A stretch of 64,000 nt of DNA from assembly GCA_947172415.1 (NCBI GenBank), contig OX359190.1, positions 5,270,001-5,334,000 of the forward strand, read 5' to 3'. The DNA comes from Chondrosia reniformis (lineage: Eukaryota > Porifera > Demospongiae > Chondrillida > Chondrillidae). A model generated the notes under the pieces. The model searched no databases. It saw only the letters and a program-made list of their open reading frames with translations, and was not told the origin of the DNA. The position numbers and the translations under genes are program-made. Positions 50,868 through 61,036 of this stretch are shown piece after piece (position 1 is the first letter of the stretch; each line of letters starts with the position of its first letter).

Positions 50868-52180
50868 CTAGATGTATTACTTTTAGTTGTGAACTAATTG
50901 TGTCTACTACTTGTATGTACTAGTTGTATGTACTAGTTGTATGTACTAGTTGTATGTACTAGCTGTATTTACTAGTTGTATCCACTAGTTGTATGTGCGA
51001 GATGTATATATTTTTATGTATTAGTTATATATAGTAGTTGTTTGTTTTAGTTAGATGTACTAGTTATGTACTAGTTGAATGTACTAGTGCTATGTACTAG
51101 TACCGGTAATATTTACTAACTGTAGCCACTAGTGGTATGTACTATATAGTTGTACGTAATAGCACTTGTTATATTTATCAGTTGTTATTGCTAATTGTAT
51201 GTACTAGTTGTATGTACTAGTACCAGTTATATTTACTAGTTGTAGGTATTAGTTGTATCTACTCGTTGTCTGTACTATGTGTATGTACTAGTTATATGTT
51301 TGTGTACTAGTTATATGTAGTAGTTGTATGCACTAGCTGTATGTAGTGGTTGTATATACTATTTATAATTAAAGGTATATGTGTATTTACTAGCTATATG
51401 TAGTAGATGTATGTACTAGTTATATATATGTCTTAGCTGTTTGTCCTAGCTGTATGTACTAGTTGAATGTACTAGTGGTATGTGCTAATTGTATGTACTA
51501 GTGGTGCGTACTATTTATCATTTACTAATTGTATGTACTAGTTGCATGTACTAGTTGTATGTACTAATTCTTTGTACTAGTTGTATGCACTAGTTATATA
51601 TACTAGCTCTAGTTATATTTACTAATTGTAGGTACTAGTTGTATGTAGAAGTTGTATGTAGTAGTTGCATGTACTAGTTATGTACTAGTTATATGTGTAC
51701 TATTTCTGTATACTAGTTGTATGTACTAATTGTATACTACTTGTATTTACTATTTGTATGTACTATTTGTAGGTTCTTATTGTTTGTACTAGGTGTATGT
51801 GCTTTTTATAGGTACCAGTTATATGTGTTTGTAAAAGTTATATGTAGTAGTTGGGTAATAGTTATAGGTACTTGTTAGATGTACAAGTTGTATATACTGG
51901 TTTTATGTACTAGTTGCAGGTTCTAGTATTAGTAAAACTATCTACTAAGTAGGTACTCGTTGTATGTACTATTTTAAGTACTAGTTGGATGTACTAGTTC
52001 TAGTTATATTTACTAGTTGTAGATACTAGTTGTACGTACTAGTTTATGTAGTAGTTGTATGTACTAATTGAATGTACTAGGTATATGTACAAGTTGTATG
52101 TACTAATTATATGAACTAGTTGTAGTACTAGTTGTATGTTCCAGTTGTATGTAGTAGTTGTATGTACTACTAGTTTTATG
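50868..52180 (+). repeat. 13-bp satellite A, eighth block
   Basis: Satellite A up to the Penelope-like element. Its last 14 bp (52167-52180) reappear at 56790-56803 on the other side of that element. No gene seen. Confidence 0.93.
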
Positions 52181-52226
52181 AAAGATAAGTTTATTGGAGC
52201 TATCAGCAACAAAATTGAACTAGATT

Positions 52227-52255
52227 GAACGTTTCGACCCGTAGGTCTTCATCAG
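52227..52255 (-). ncRNA. Hammerhead-like motif at the 3' end of the truncated Penelope copy
   Basis: Mirror image of the motif at 56688-56716: CTGATGA, extra A, stem II GACC-TACG-GGTC, GAAACGTTC. The core and stem II are perfect. Stem I pairing is limited to about 2 bp. Confidence 0.5.
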
Positions 52256-52374
52256 CAGTAATGAGGAATTGGATTACAGAGTTGGTTTAAATAGAGGAAA
52301 GGTGACAGGAGTTGAAAAATTGAATAAGATAAAATAATTAAAGTAGAATAACAAAATCTTGTCAAATGAAAAAA

Positions 52375-54261
52375 TCAATTGTTAGTGTTAATTGAAGGTA
52401 TAATGTCATTCCAGATGGGGTCAAGTGACATGCCTTGGTCCAGGTTCATGCATCTGCTGGTTTGTATGTACATTGCTTCTTTGATCTTTCTTCTTGTCTT
52501 GTGTTGTTCTCTCTGGAGTACCTCAGCATTTTCCCATTTGATGATATGGTCTGTTGTTTGAACATGTACAGCTATTGAGTTGTTTGTGTCGCCTCTCCTT
52601 ACTGATCTCCTATGTTCAGCTATTCTTTCATGAATACTTTTTGATGTTTCTCCAATGTACTCTTGGCCACATTCGCATGGGATCCTGTAAATGACTCCCT
52701 TGGCTTGGTCTCTGCTGATTGGTGTCTTGACCTTCATTAGGATGCACCTGAGTGTGCTGTTGGACTTGTGTACTACTGTGATGCCCAGGGGTCTGCAGGT
52801 TCTCTGTAGATTCTCACTGAGGCCTCTGATGTATGGTAGGCTCAGAATCTTCTTATCCTCATTACTTGGGTCTGCTTCTGTGCTTTTCTGTTTCCTCAGA
52901 ACTCTCTGGATGATGGTCCTAGGGTAGCCATTCTTTTCGAAGACACTCTGTAGATGTTGTAGTTCCTCCTGTAGGTTCTCTTGTGAACATATGTTGTGTG
53001 CTCTCTTCCTCAGACAGGTGATTGTCCCGAGTTTGATGGCTGGGTGGTGGTTAGACTGGTAATTGAGATAGCCGTCAGTGGAGGTCGGTTTCCTGTAGAC
53101 ACTTGTGGTTAGGTTGCTTCCTTTCCTCTTGACGAGGACATCCAAGAATGGTAGCTGTCCTTGTTCCTCCTCTTCCATGGTGAACTGTATGGATTCTCTC
53201 AGTGAATTGAGGTGTCCAAGGAAGGCTTGTAGTTCACTGTCACCATGTGTCCAAATAACAAAAGTGTCGTCTACGTACCTTATCCAAAGTGTTGGCTTGT
53301 GTGTGGCTGTATCAATGGCCATTTCCTCAAAAAATTCCATATATAGGTTGGCTAGAACTGGGGAGAGGGGGGAACCCATTGCTGCCCCTTCTGTCTGTTC
53401 ATAAAAGTCTGTTCCTAGTTGGAAGTAGGTCGTTGAAAAAACTTTTTCTATCATTTCAATTATGACTCTTGGTGGTAGGTTGGTTCTTTCCCCCAATGTG
53501 GTGTCTCTGTCCAGGAGGGAGGATATCCTCGACACTGCTTCTTTCACTGGTACTTTCGTGAAGAGGCTCTTGACATCAAAACTGACCATTTTGTCACTTT
53601 CTCCAACTGATGTACCTGCAATGAGTTGAGCAAATTGAGATGAGTTAGTTATGTGGTGTGGACTGTTACCCACAAGTGGGGAAAGGATCCGTGTCAGTTC
53701 TTTGGCCAGGTAGTATGTTGGTGATCCAATAGATGACACAATTGGTCTCATTGGTCTGTCTGGCTTGTGAATCTTTGGGAGGCCATACATTTGAGGTGGG
53801 CGATTCTGTGAAGGTGCTAGTTTCAATCTTGTGTTCCTGTCCATCAGGTGTTTGTCTTCTAGTTTTCTCAGCATCTGGTTCAGTCCCTTGGTGATCTTCA
53901 GAGTTGGGTCATTCTTCAACTTCTTGTATGTTCCATCCTGCAACAAACCTTCCATTTTCTGGTGATATTCAGTACTGTCCAAGATGACTGTTGTCCTCCC
54001 TTTGTCAGCTGGTAAGATCTTTATTGATTCGTCTCCTTTCAGTCTTTGTATGGCTTTCAACTGTTGTCTAGTTAAGTTGGTTTTTGGCTGTTTGCAGTGC
54101 TTGAGGCACCACTTCACCCTACTCTTTAAGTCTTGTGCTTGGTTGGCATTCATTGTTCTGGAAATTGCTTCTGTTCTTGTCACAATTTCTTGAGTTGGTA
54201 TAGCTTTGGGAGTAATGGCAAAATTCAGTCCCAGGGCCAGCACTTCTTCTTCAATTTTGTC
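52375..54261 (-). pseudogene. 5'-truncated Penelope-like RT/GIY-YIG endonuclease
   Basis: The reading frame is intact from DKIEEEVLALGLNF to the stop at 52375, but the first 139 codons present in the plus copy are missing. Reading back past 54261 leads into the opposite strand of the partner's 5' region, so the open frame that continues there is fortuitous. Two amino-acid differences from the partner are visible (Cys for Tyr in HCKQ, Glu for Gln in LEDKH). RT motifs, YVDD and the GIY-YIG domain are all kept. It is truncated at the 5' end as expected for incomplete reverse transcription. Confidence 0.9.
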
Positions 54262-54681
54262 AAAATGAGGAATATTACAGGAAGGATTGCAAGGAACAAG
54301 AACCATCTCATTTTCTTAGCCAGATGCAAGAAACAAAACCTCATTCCAAGAGGACTGAGAGTGACTCTACCAATAAAGACCACAAGAGCAGCATCTCAAG
54401 CAATAAAGACAAGTTATGTACTACTTGGAGAATGTACCAAAATGGCACGCCGGAAGGAGATTCACCTCCAAAGAGAAAGACAGCAACTACATCCAAAGGT
54501 ATTGCGAGCCCTGGATCAAGAGGAGTTCAGACAAATGGAGAAATGGATTAATGAATATGAAGAAAGATGTTACCATGAATGCCGGGAAAAACAACTAAAG
54601 AAGTTTGACACTCTCATCCTTGAAAGCCAGCAGCAGTTGGATACCAAGAAGTTGGTGAAGAACTACAGTTCCAGACAACTG
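54262..54681 (+). other. Single-copy spacer of the palindrome
   Basis: A 420-bp loop between the arms. It is the 5' coding part of the full-length plus copy (codons 1-139), preceded by no recognisable promoter. The ATG lies only 4 bp after the arm junction. Confidence 0.85.
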
Positions 54682-56568
54682 GACAAAATTGAAGAAGAAG
54701 TGCTGGCCCTGGGACTGAATTTTGCCATTACTCCCAAAGCTATACCAACTCAAGAAATTGTGACAAGAACAGAAGCAATTTCCAGAACAATGAATGCCAA
54801 CCAAGCACAAGACTTAAAGAGTAGGGTGAAGTGGTGCCTCAAGCACTACAAACAGCCAAAAACCAACTTAACTAGACAACAGTTGAAAGCCATACAAAGA
54901 CTGAAAGGAGACGAATCAATAAAGATCTTACCAGCTGACAAAGGGAGGACAACAGTCATCTTGGACAGTACTGAATATCACCAGAAAATGGAAGGTTTGT
55001 TGCAGGATGGAACATACAAGAAGTTGAAGAATGACCCAACTCTGAAGATCACCAAGGGACTGAACCAGATGCTGAGAAAACTACAAGACAAACACCTGAT
55101 GGACAGGAACACAAGATTGAAACTAGCACCTTCACAGAATCGCCCACCTCAAATGTATGGCCTCCCAAAGATTCACAAGCCAGACAGACCAATGAGACCA
55201 ATTGTGTCATCTATTGGATCACCAACATACTACCTGGCCAAAGAACTGACACGGATCCTTTCCCCACTTGTGGGTAACAGTCCACACCACATAACTAACT
55301 CATCTCAATTTGCTCAACTCATTGCAGGTACATCAGTTGGAGAAAGTGACAAAATGGTCAGTTTTGATGTCAAGAGCCTCTTCACGAAAGTACCAGTGAA
55401 AGAAGCAGTGTCGAGGATATCCTCCCTCCTGGACAGAGACACCACATTGGGGGAAAGAACCAACCTACCACCAAGAGTCATAATTGAAATGATAGAAAAA
55501 GTTTTTTCAACGACCTACTTCCAACTAGGAACAGACTTTTATGAACAGACAGAAGGGGCAGCAATGGGTTCCCCCCTCTCCCCAGTTCTAGCCAACCTAT
55601 ATATGGAATTTTTTGAGGAAATGGCCATTGATACAGCCACACACAAGCCAACACTTTGGATAAGGTACGTAGACGACACTTTTGTTATTTGGACACATGG
55701 TGACAGTGAACTACAAGCCTTCCTTGGACACCTCAATTCACTGAGAGAATCCATACAGTTCACCATGGAAGAGGAGGAACAAGGACAGCTACCATTCTTG
55801 GATGTCCTCGTCAAGAGGAAAGGAAGCAACCTAACCACAAGTGTCTACAGGAAACCGACCTCCACTGACGGCTATCTCAATTACCAGTCTAACCACCACC
55901 CAGCCATCAAACTCGGGACAATCACCTGTCTGAGGAAGAGAGCACACAACATATGTTCACAAGAGAACCTACAGGAGGAACTACAACATCTACAGAGTGT
56001 CTTCGAAAAGAATGGCTACCCTAGGACCATCATCCAGAGAGTTCTGAGGAAACAGAAAAGCACAGAAGCAGACCCAAGTAATGAGGATAAGAAGATTCTG
56101 AGCCTACCATACATCAGAGGCCTCAGTGAGAATCTACAGAGAACCTGCAGACCCCTGGGCATCACAGTAGTACACAAGTCCAACAGCACACTCAGGTGCA
56201 TCCTAATGAAGGTCAAGACACCAATCAGCAGAGACCAAGCCAAGGGAGTCATTTACAGGATCCCATGCGAATGTGGCCAAGAGTACATTGGAGAAACATC
56301 AAAAAGTATTCATGAAAGAATAGCTGAACATAGGAGATCAGTAAGGAGAGGCGACACAAACAACTCAATAGCTGTACATGTTCAAACAACAGACCATATC
56401 ATCAAATGGGAAAATGCTGAGGTACTCCAGAGAGAACAACACAAGACAAGAAGAAAGATCAAAGAAGCAATGTACATACAAACCAGCAGATGCATGAACC
56501 TGGACCAAGGCATGTCACTTGACCCCATCTGGAATGACATTATACCTTCAATTAACACTAACAATTGA
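54265..56568 (+). CDS. Penelope-like reverse transcriptase with GIY-YIG endonuclease
   Basis: An intact 767-codon frame, close to the usual length for this family. It copies the element's RNA into DNA at a nick made by its own endonuclease. Residues 1-180 are basic, partly coiled-coil-like (ARRKEIHLQRERQQLHPKVL). The reverse transcriptase follows: ILPADKGRTTVIL near 230, PQMYGLPKIHKPDRPMRPIV near 300, FDVKSLF near 370, AMGSPLSPVLANLYM near 435, and catalytic YVDD at 468-471. A GIY-YIG endonuclease occupies about 660-745: GVIYRIPCECGQEYIGET with Tyr 664 and Tyr 674, then the conserved Cys pair. The ATG at 54265 is the first in frame that belongs to the element; earlier in-frame codons come from the opposite strand of the truncated partner. 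AATAAA lies at 56748-56753. With no frameshift or stop it may be functional or very recently inserted. Confidence 0.93.
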   Translation: MRNITGRIARNKNHLIFLARCKKQNLIPRGLRVTLPIKTTRAASQAIKTSYVLLGECTKMARRKEIHLQRERQQLHPKVLRALDQEEFRQMEKWINEYEERCYHECREKQLKKFDTLILESQQQLDTKKLVKNYSSRQLDKIEEEVLALGLNFAITPKAIPTQEIVTRTEAISRTMNANQAQDLKSRVKWCLKHYKQPKTNLTRQQLKAIQRLKGDESIKILPADKGRTTVILDSTEYHQKMEGLLQDGTYKKLKNDPTLKITKGLNQMLRKLQDKHLMDRNTRLKLAPSQNRPPQMYGLPKIHKPDRPMRPIVSSIGSPTYYLAKELTRILSPLVGNSPHHITNSSQFAQLIAGTSVGESDKMVSFDVKSLFTKVPVKEAVSRISSLLDRDTTLGERTNLPPRVIIEMIEKVFSTTYFQLGTDFYEQTEGAAMGSPLSPVLANLYMEFFEEMAIDTATHKPTLWIRYVDDTFVIWTHGDSELQAFLGHLNSLRESIQFTMEEEEQGQLPFLDVLVKRKGSNLTTSVYRKPTSTDGYLNYQSNHHPAIKLGTITCLRKRAHNICSQENLQEELQHLQSVFEKNGYPRTIIQRVLRKQKSTEADPSNEDKKILSLPYIRGLSENLQRTCRPLGITVVHKSNSTLRCILMKVKTPISRDQAKGVIYRIPCECGQEYIGETSKSIHERIAEHRRSVRRGDTNNSIAVHVQTTDHIIKWENAEVLQREQHKTRRKIKEAMYIQTSRCMNLDQGMSLDPIWNDIIPSINTNN

Positions 56569-56762
56569 TTTTTTCATTTGACAAGATTTTGTTATTCTAC
56601 TTTAATTATTTTATCTTATTCAATTTTTCAACTCCTGTCACCTTTCCTCTATTTAAACCAACTCTGTAATCCAATTCCTCATTACTGCTGATGAAGACCT
56701 ACGGGTCGAAACGTTCAATCTAGTTCAATTTTGTTGCTGATAGCTCCAATAAACTTATCTTT
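54682..56762 (+). repeat. Right arm of the Penelope-like palindrome
   Basis: A 2081-bp inverted copy of 52181-54261. It contains codons 140 to the stop, the 3' UTR, the hammerhead-like motif and the AATAAA signal. Confidence 0.95.
56688..56716 (+). ncRNA. Hammerhead-like motif in the 3' terminal region of the Penelope element
   Basis: CTGATGA, extra A, stem II GACC-TACG-GGTC, GAAA and a palindromic ACGT followed by TC. The core matches the hammerhead consensus. Stem I is weak: only about two pairs between ...CTG and CAA.... Hammerheads with minimal stems are known from the terminal repeats of Penelope-like elements, which supports the call. Cleavage after GTT rather than GTC would be less favourable. 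Confidence 0.55.
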
Positions 56763-56803
56763 CATAATGAACGCAACTAAAATTACCCCCTACTAGTTTT
56801 ATG

Positions 56804-57461
56804 TACTAGTTATAATACTAGTTGTTTGTACTAGTTGTATGCACTAGTTGTATTTACTAGTTATATGTATTAATTGTATGTAGTAGTTTTATGTACTAGG
56901 TGTAAGAACTAGTTGTATGTATATACTAGTTGTAGGTACTAATTGAATGTCCTAGTTGTATATACTAGTTTTATGTACTAGTACTGGTTGTATTTACTAG
57001 TTGTAAGTACTAGTTGTATGTACTAGTTATATTTACTAGTTGTAAGTGTATACTAGTTGTATGTACTCAATTGTATGTAGTAGTTGTATGTACTAATTGT
57101 ATGTACTAGTTTTATGTACTAATTGTGATATCTCCGACAGTAAACTGTTCGTGTTGGGCCTTTTCTGCAGACACTACTGGAGCATAGGTAGCAAGTGGAA
57201 AGTGTAATTGTTGTATGTACTAGTTCTATGTACTAGTTTTATATATGTACTAGTACTAGTTATATTTACTAATTTTAAGTATACACTAGTTGTATATCCT
57301 CAATTTTATGTAGTTTTATGTACTAATTGTATGTACTAGTTTTATGTATTAGTTGTGTGTAATAGTTATATTTACTAGTTGTATTTACTAGACGTATTTA
57401 GTAGTTGTATATGTTATATATGTTCTAGTTATATGTACTATATAGTTATATATATGTACTA
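56804..57461 (+). repeat. 13-bp satellite A, ninth block, with a small insert
   Basis: Satellite A with a non-satellite insert at about 57126-57207 (around 80 bp, GC-richer, containing TCGTGTTGGGCC). I cannot assign the insert to any family. Confidence 0.85.
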
Positions 57462-58373
57462 CAGTAAAACCTCTAATAGCGGACTCTCCGAAAAGCGGAC
57501 AACCTCTTTACAGCGGACAAATCTTACGCCCCCGATTGACTTTCCCATAGAACTAGTACATTTCGAACCTCCGAGTAGCGGCACCTCTGAACTCCGGACA
57601 ACGGACACTGACCAAGCCTCAGACTGATCTCTGACAATATATACTGACCTCCGAAAGCGGACAGTTAAACTAAAGACGAGACGAAACTAATACGATAAAA
57701 CGATAATAGTACAGTGAACTAAATTAGCGTAAGTCATACGTAAGTATCTAGCTACATAAAATAGCTACAGATGTCCAGCGGATCGTACGTGCAGTAGTCT
57801 CAAGTGAATTTCGGTTTCGCCCGCTAGCTCATTGCGCTCCTATTTTTTCAACTATTCAAAGGTCGATAAAAGTGGCCTTAAACCTGATTGGTCTAAGCGA
57901 ATGATTTATCCATTTGGTAGTTGTTCATTTTAACTGTCCTAAAACCACTCGTACCAAACCATCTAATAGGAAGTCCTGCTTCTGAGGATCGTGCCCAGCA
58001 TATCCTTTAAGTTAGTAAACCGTTATGTTAGTAAAATGTTAGTGTTTGTAGCTTTCTATATAACTTGTTGGTGTGTATTTATTGCATCTCTTGGATCTTG
58101 ATCATGAGCCATAATATAGTGTCACTATATATGTCATGCGCAAAGTACAGATTCGGACAATCCACAGATTGGCCTGCGCAAACCGTGGATTAACGCTTTG
58201 CGCAGGCCAATCCGTGGACTTTGCGCATCACATATATAACTGATAGCTAGTTGCTATTACACAATTAGTTGTTTAGAGGGTAATTGATGGGCCGACCTCC
58301 GAGAAGAGGACAACCTCTGCATAAAGGACAAGATGGTGGGTCCGAGCGTGTCCGTTATTCGGAGGTTTCACTG
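57462..58373. mobile_element. Tigger/pogo-like MITE with TA target duplication
   Basis: The ends CAGTAAAACCTCTAATAGCG and, on the other strand, CAGTGAAACCTCCGAATAACG are flanked by TA on both sides. The terminal repeats are about 23 bp. A subterminal motif (GGACAACCTCT, then a GGACAA a few bases on) occurs near both ends in the same orientation. No transposase frame is visible in the 912 bp, so it is non-autonomous. Termini of this form are common in Tigger-type elements. Confidence 0.8.
58136..58228. repeat. GC-rich inverted repeat inside the Tigger-like MITE
   Basis: ATGCGCAAAGT at the left and ACTTTGCGCAT at the right enclose nested inverted copies of ATTGGCCTGCGCAAA. It stands out by composition from the AT-rich surroundings and may be a small element nested in the larger one. 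Confidence 0.75.
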
Positions 58374-58375
58374 TA

Positions 58376-58829
58376 GTTATATGTACTAGTCGTATGTACT
58401 AGTTGTATGTACTAGTTGTATGTACTAGCTGTATGTACAAACGATTAGAAACGATTAGCACACATGATTTAAGAAAAGAAGAGGCAACCATATGCAACTA
58501 CAATCTACTGGATGACATGTATGCTCAATTTCTCACTACTGCAATCTGCTGTGACATGCCTAAGAGGATCTAAACACTAATCCAAAAAGCTAAGTGTACC
58601 AGACTTCATCGAGCTAACAAATTCCTTGGCTAGATATTGTTTTTTATATACATAAACTTATCCAATATAAATCTATTATCTATATATATATAGTCATATT
58701 ATTGTACAATTATCGTATTATAATAAAATGGTTAACTAGTTGTATGTACTAGTTGTACGTACTAGTTGTATGTACGTACTAGTTGTAAGTACTAGTTGTA
58801 TGTAGTAGTTGTGTGTTCTAATTGTATGT
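58376..58829 (+). other. Satellite A remnants around unique sequence
   Basis: Short satellite A stretches at 58376-58437 and 58737-58829 flank about 300 bp (58440-58735) of unique AT-rich sequence with no recognisable feature beyond a short TA run. Confidence 0.7.
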
Positions 58830-60609
58830 AGCCGAACCTGAATTTGACGGTCCCCAAAGCTTTACAACCTATTTCCGAGTAAAAATGGCCGCCAATTTCC
58901 AAACTTTGGGCCATGAAGCCATACAGAAGACCTTACCAATGGTAAAAATGGCCTCCGAACCTGATTATAGGGTCCCTGAAGCTCTACGACCTATCTGCAA
59001 ATAAATATGGCCACTGCTTTGAAAAGTTTGGTCTATGTAGCCGTAACAAAGGCACTCCCCAGGGTAAAAATGGCCGCGAAACCCGATTTAAGGGTCCCCA
59101 GAGCTCTATGATCTATATCTGAGTAAAAAATGGCCGCCGATTTCAAAAGTTTGGGCTATGCAGCTGTAGCAAAGACTCTCCTGAGGGTAAAAATGGCCAC
59201 TGAACCCGACTAAAAGTCCCCGAAGCTCTACTACCTTTTTCCGAGGTAAAATGGCCGCCGATTTCGAAAATATGGGGTATGAAGCCGTACCGAAGAGCAT
59301 TCCTACGATAAAAATGACTGCCGAACTCGATTTAAGGGTCTCCGAAGCTCAACAACCTACCTCAGAGTTACAAATGGCTGCCGATTTCAAAAATATGGGC
59401 TTTCAAGCCGTACAGAAGTCAGTTTCTAGGATAAAAATGGCCGCGAACTCAATTAAAAGGTCCCAGAAGCTCTACGACCTATAACAGAGTTAGAAATGGT
59501 AGCTGATTTTGAGAATTTGGGATATGAAGCCCTACTGAAGACCGTTCCTAGGATAAAAATGGCCGCCAAACTCGATTAAAGGGTCTCCTGAAGCTCTACG
59601 ACCGATCTCTGTGTTAAAAGTGGCCGCCTCTTTTGAAAATATGTGAGCTATGAAGCTCTACCGAAGACCGTTCCTAGGGTAAAAATAGCCGCCGAACCCG
59701 ATTTAAGGGTCCCTGAAGCTCTACGACCGATCTCTGTGTTAAAAGTGGCCGCCTCTTTCGAAAATATGTGAGCTATGAAGCTCTACCGAAGACCGTTCCT
59801 AAGGTAAAAATAGCCGCCGAACCCGATTTAAGGATCCCTGAAGCTCTACGACCAATCTCTGTTTTAAAATTGGCCGCCTCTTTCGAAAATATGTGAGCTA
59901 TGAAGCTCTACCGAAGACCGTTCCTAAGGTAAAAATAGCCGCCGAACCCGATTTAAGGGTCCCTGAAGCTCTATTACCTATCTCCGAGTTAAAAATACCC
60001 ACCGATTTTGAAAATTCGGGCTATGAAGCCGTACCGAAGACGGTTCCTAGGATAAAAATGGGTGCCGAACCAGATTTAAGGATCCCCGAAGCTCAACGAC
60101 CTATCTCAGATTTACAAATGGCCGCCGATTTCGAAAATATGGGCCATGAAGCCGTACCGGAGACCGTTCCTGGGATAAAAATGGCCGCCGGACTCGATTA
60201 TAGGGTCCTGCAGCTCTACGACTTATCGCCGAGTTAGAAATGGCAGCTGATTTCGAAAATATTGGCTATGAAGCCGTACCGAAGACGGTTCCTTGGATAA
60301 AAATGGCCGCCGATTTTGAAAATATGGGTTATGAAGCCGTACCAAATACGGTTCCTGGGATAAAAATGGCCTCCATACTCACTTGGAAGGTCGCTGAAGC
60401 TCTACGACACATCGCCGAGTTAAAAATGGCCGCCGATTTCGAAAATATGGGCTATGAGGTCGTACGGTAGACTGTTTCTTTGATAAAAATGGCCGCCGGG
60501 CTCGATTAAAGGGTCACCGAAGCTCTACGACCTATGGTTGAGTTAAAAATGGCCGCCGATTTCGAAAATATGGCTATGAAGCCGTACCAAAGACCGTTTC
60601 TTGGATAAA
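58830..60609 (+). repeat. Satellite C, about 122-124 bp unit made of two half-units
   Basis: About 14 tandem copies. The half-unit AAAATGGCCGCCGA recurs every 121-124 bp (58885, 59130, 59251, 59374, 59496, 59620, 59744 and onward to about 60549). Each unit has two half-units of about 60 bp that both begin near AAAATGGCCGCC, and one unit near 60240-60305 has collapsed to a single half. In several copies the unit is an open frame of 41 codons, for example MAADFENMGYEAVP and then RVPEALRPISEL. Stops and frameshifts in other copies argue against a functional protein today. Confidence 0.9.
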
Positions 60610-60697
60610 AAGTTGTATGCAGTAGTCGTGTGTAATAGTTTATGTACTAGTTATATGTCCTAGTTGTCTATACTTGGTTTATGTACTCGTTCTATGT
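60610..60697 (+). repeat. Last forward-oriented stretch of satellite A
   Basis: About 90 bp of forward satellite A, matching a variant run near 930-1000 and 26250-26310, which ends at the orientation switch. Confidence 0.85.
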
Positions 60698-61036
60698 ACA
60701 TATAACTAGTCCATTCAACTAGTTAGTAGTACATGCAACTACTATCTACAACTAGGACATGCAACTAACTATACAAGTACATACACCTAGTTCATAAAAC
60801 TAGTACATACAAATAGTACATACAAATAGTACATACAAGTAGTACATTCAACTAAGACACACAAGTAGTAAATACAACTAGAATAAACCACTGGTATATA
60901 CGACTAGTACATACACCTAGTATATAACTAGTCCATACAAGTAGTACATACAACTGGTTCATACAATTAGAACATACAACTACTACTTGCAACTAGTACA
61001 TGAAACTAATACCTTCAACCAGTAATCATAACTTGT
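60698..61036 (-). repeat. 13-bp satellite A, inverted orientation
   Basis: From about 60698 the array reads CATACAACTAGTA, the reverse complement of the rest of the window. The switch point lies in TCTATGTACATATAACTAG without any inserted element. Confidence 0.93.

Larger units (their letters stand above)
52181..54261 (-). repeat. Left arm of the Penelope-like palindrome
   Basis: A 2081-bp inverted copy of 54682-56762 with no length difference. The arms start and end with AAAGATAAGTTTATTGG and GACAAAATTGAAGAAG on the respective strands. Confidence 0.95.
52181..56789. mobile_element. Penelope-like retroelement, head-to-head inverted pair
   Basis: A complete element on the plus strand (54262 to about 56789) is joined at its 5' side to a 5'-truncated copy on the minus strand (54261 down to 52181). 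The shared 2081 bp form near-identical inverted arms. The plus copy extends about 27 bp further at its 3' end. CTACTAGTTTTATG at 52167-52180 and 56790-56803 is a plausible 14-bp target duplication, although the satellite context weakens this. Penelope-like elements are known for inverted or tandem partial copies arising during insertion. Reverse transcriptase plus GIY-YIG endonuclease identifies the Penelope group. Confidence 0.92.

Noticed and set aside
52379..54193. Several plus-strand open frames across the left Penelope arm, and mirror frames in the right arm.
   Set aside because: They are antisense shadows of the Penelope reading frame and appear symmetrically in both arms.
54133..54264. 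An N-terminal extension of the Penelope protein upstream of 54265.
   Set aside because: Those codons come from the opposite strand of the truncated partner copy, so they do not belong to the element's own protein.
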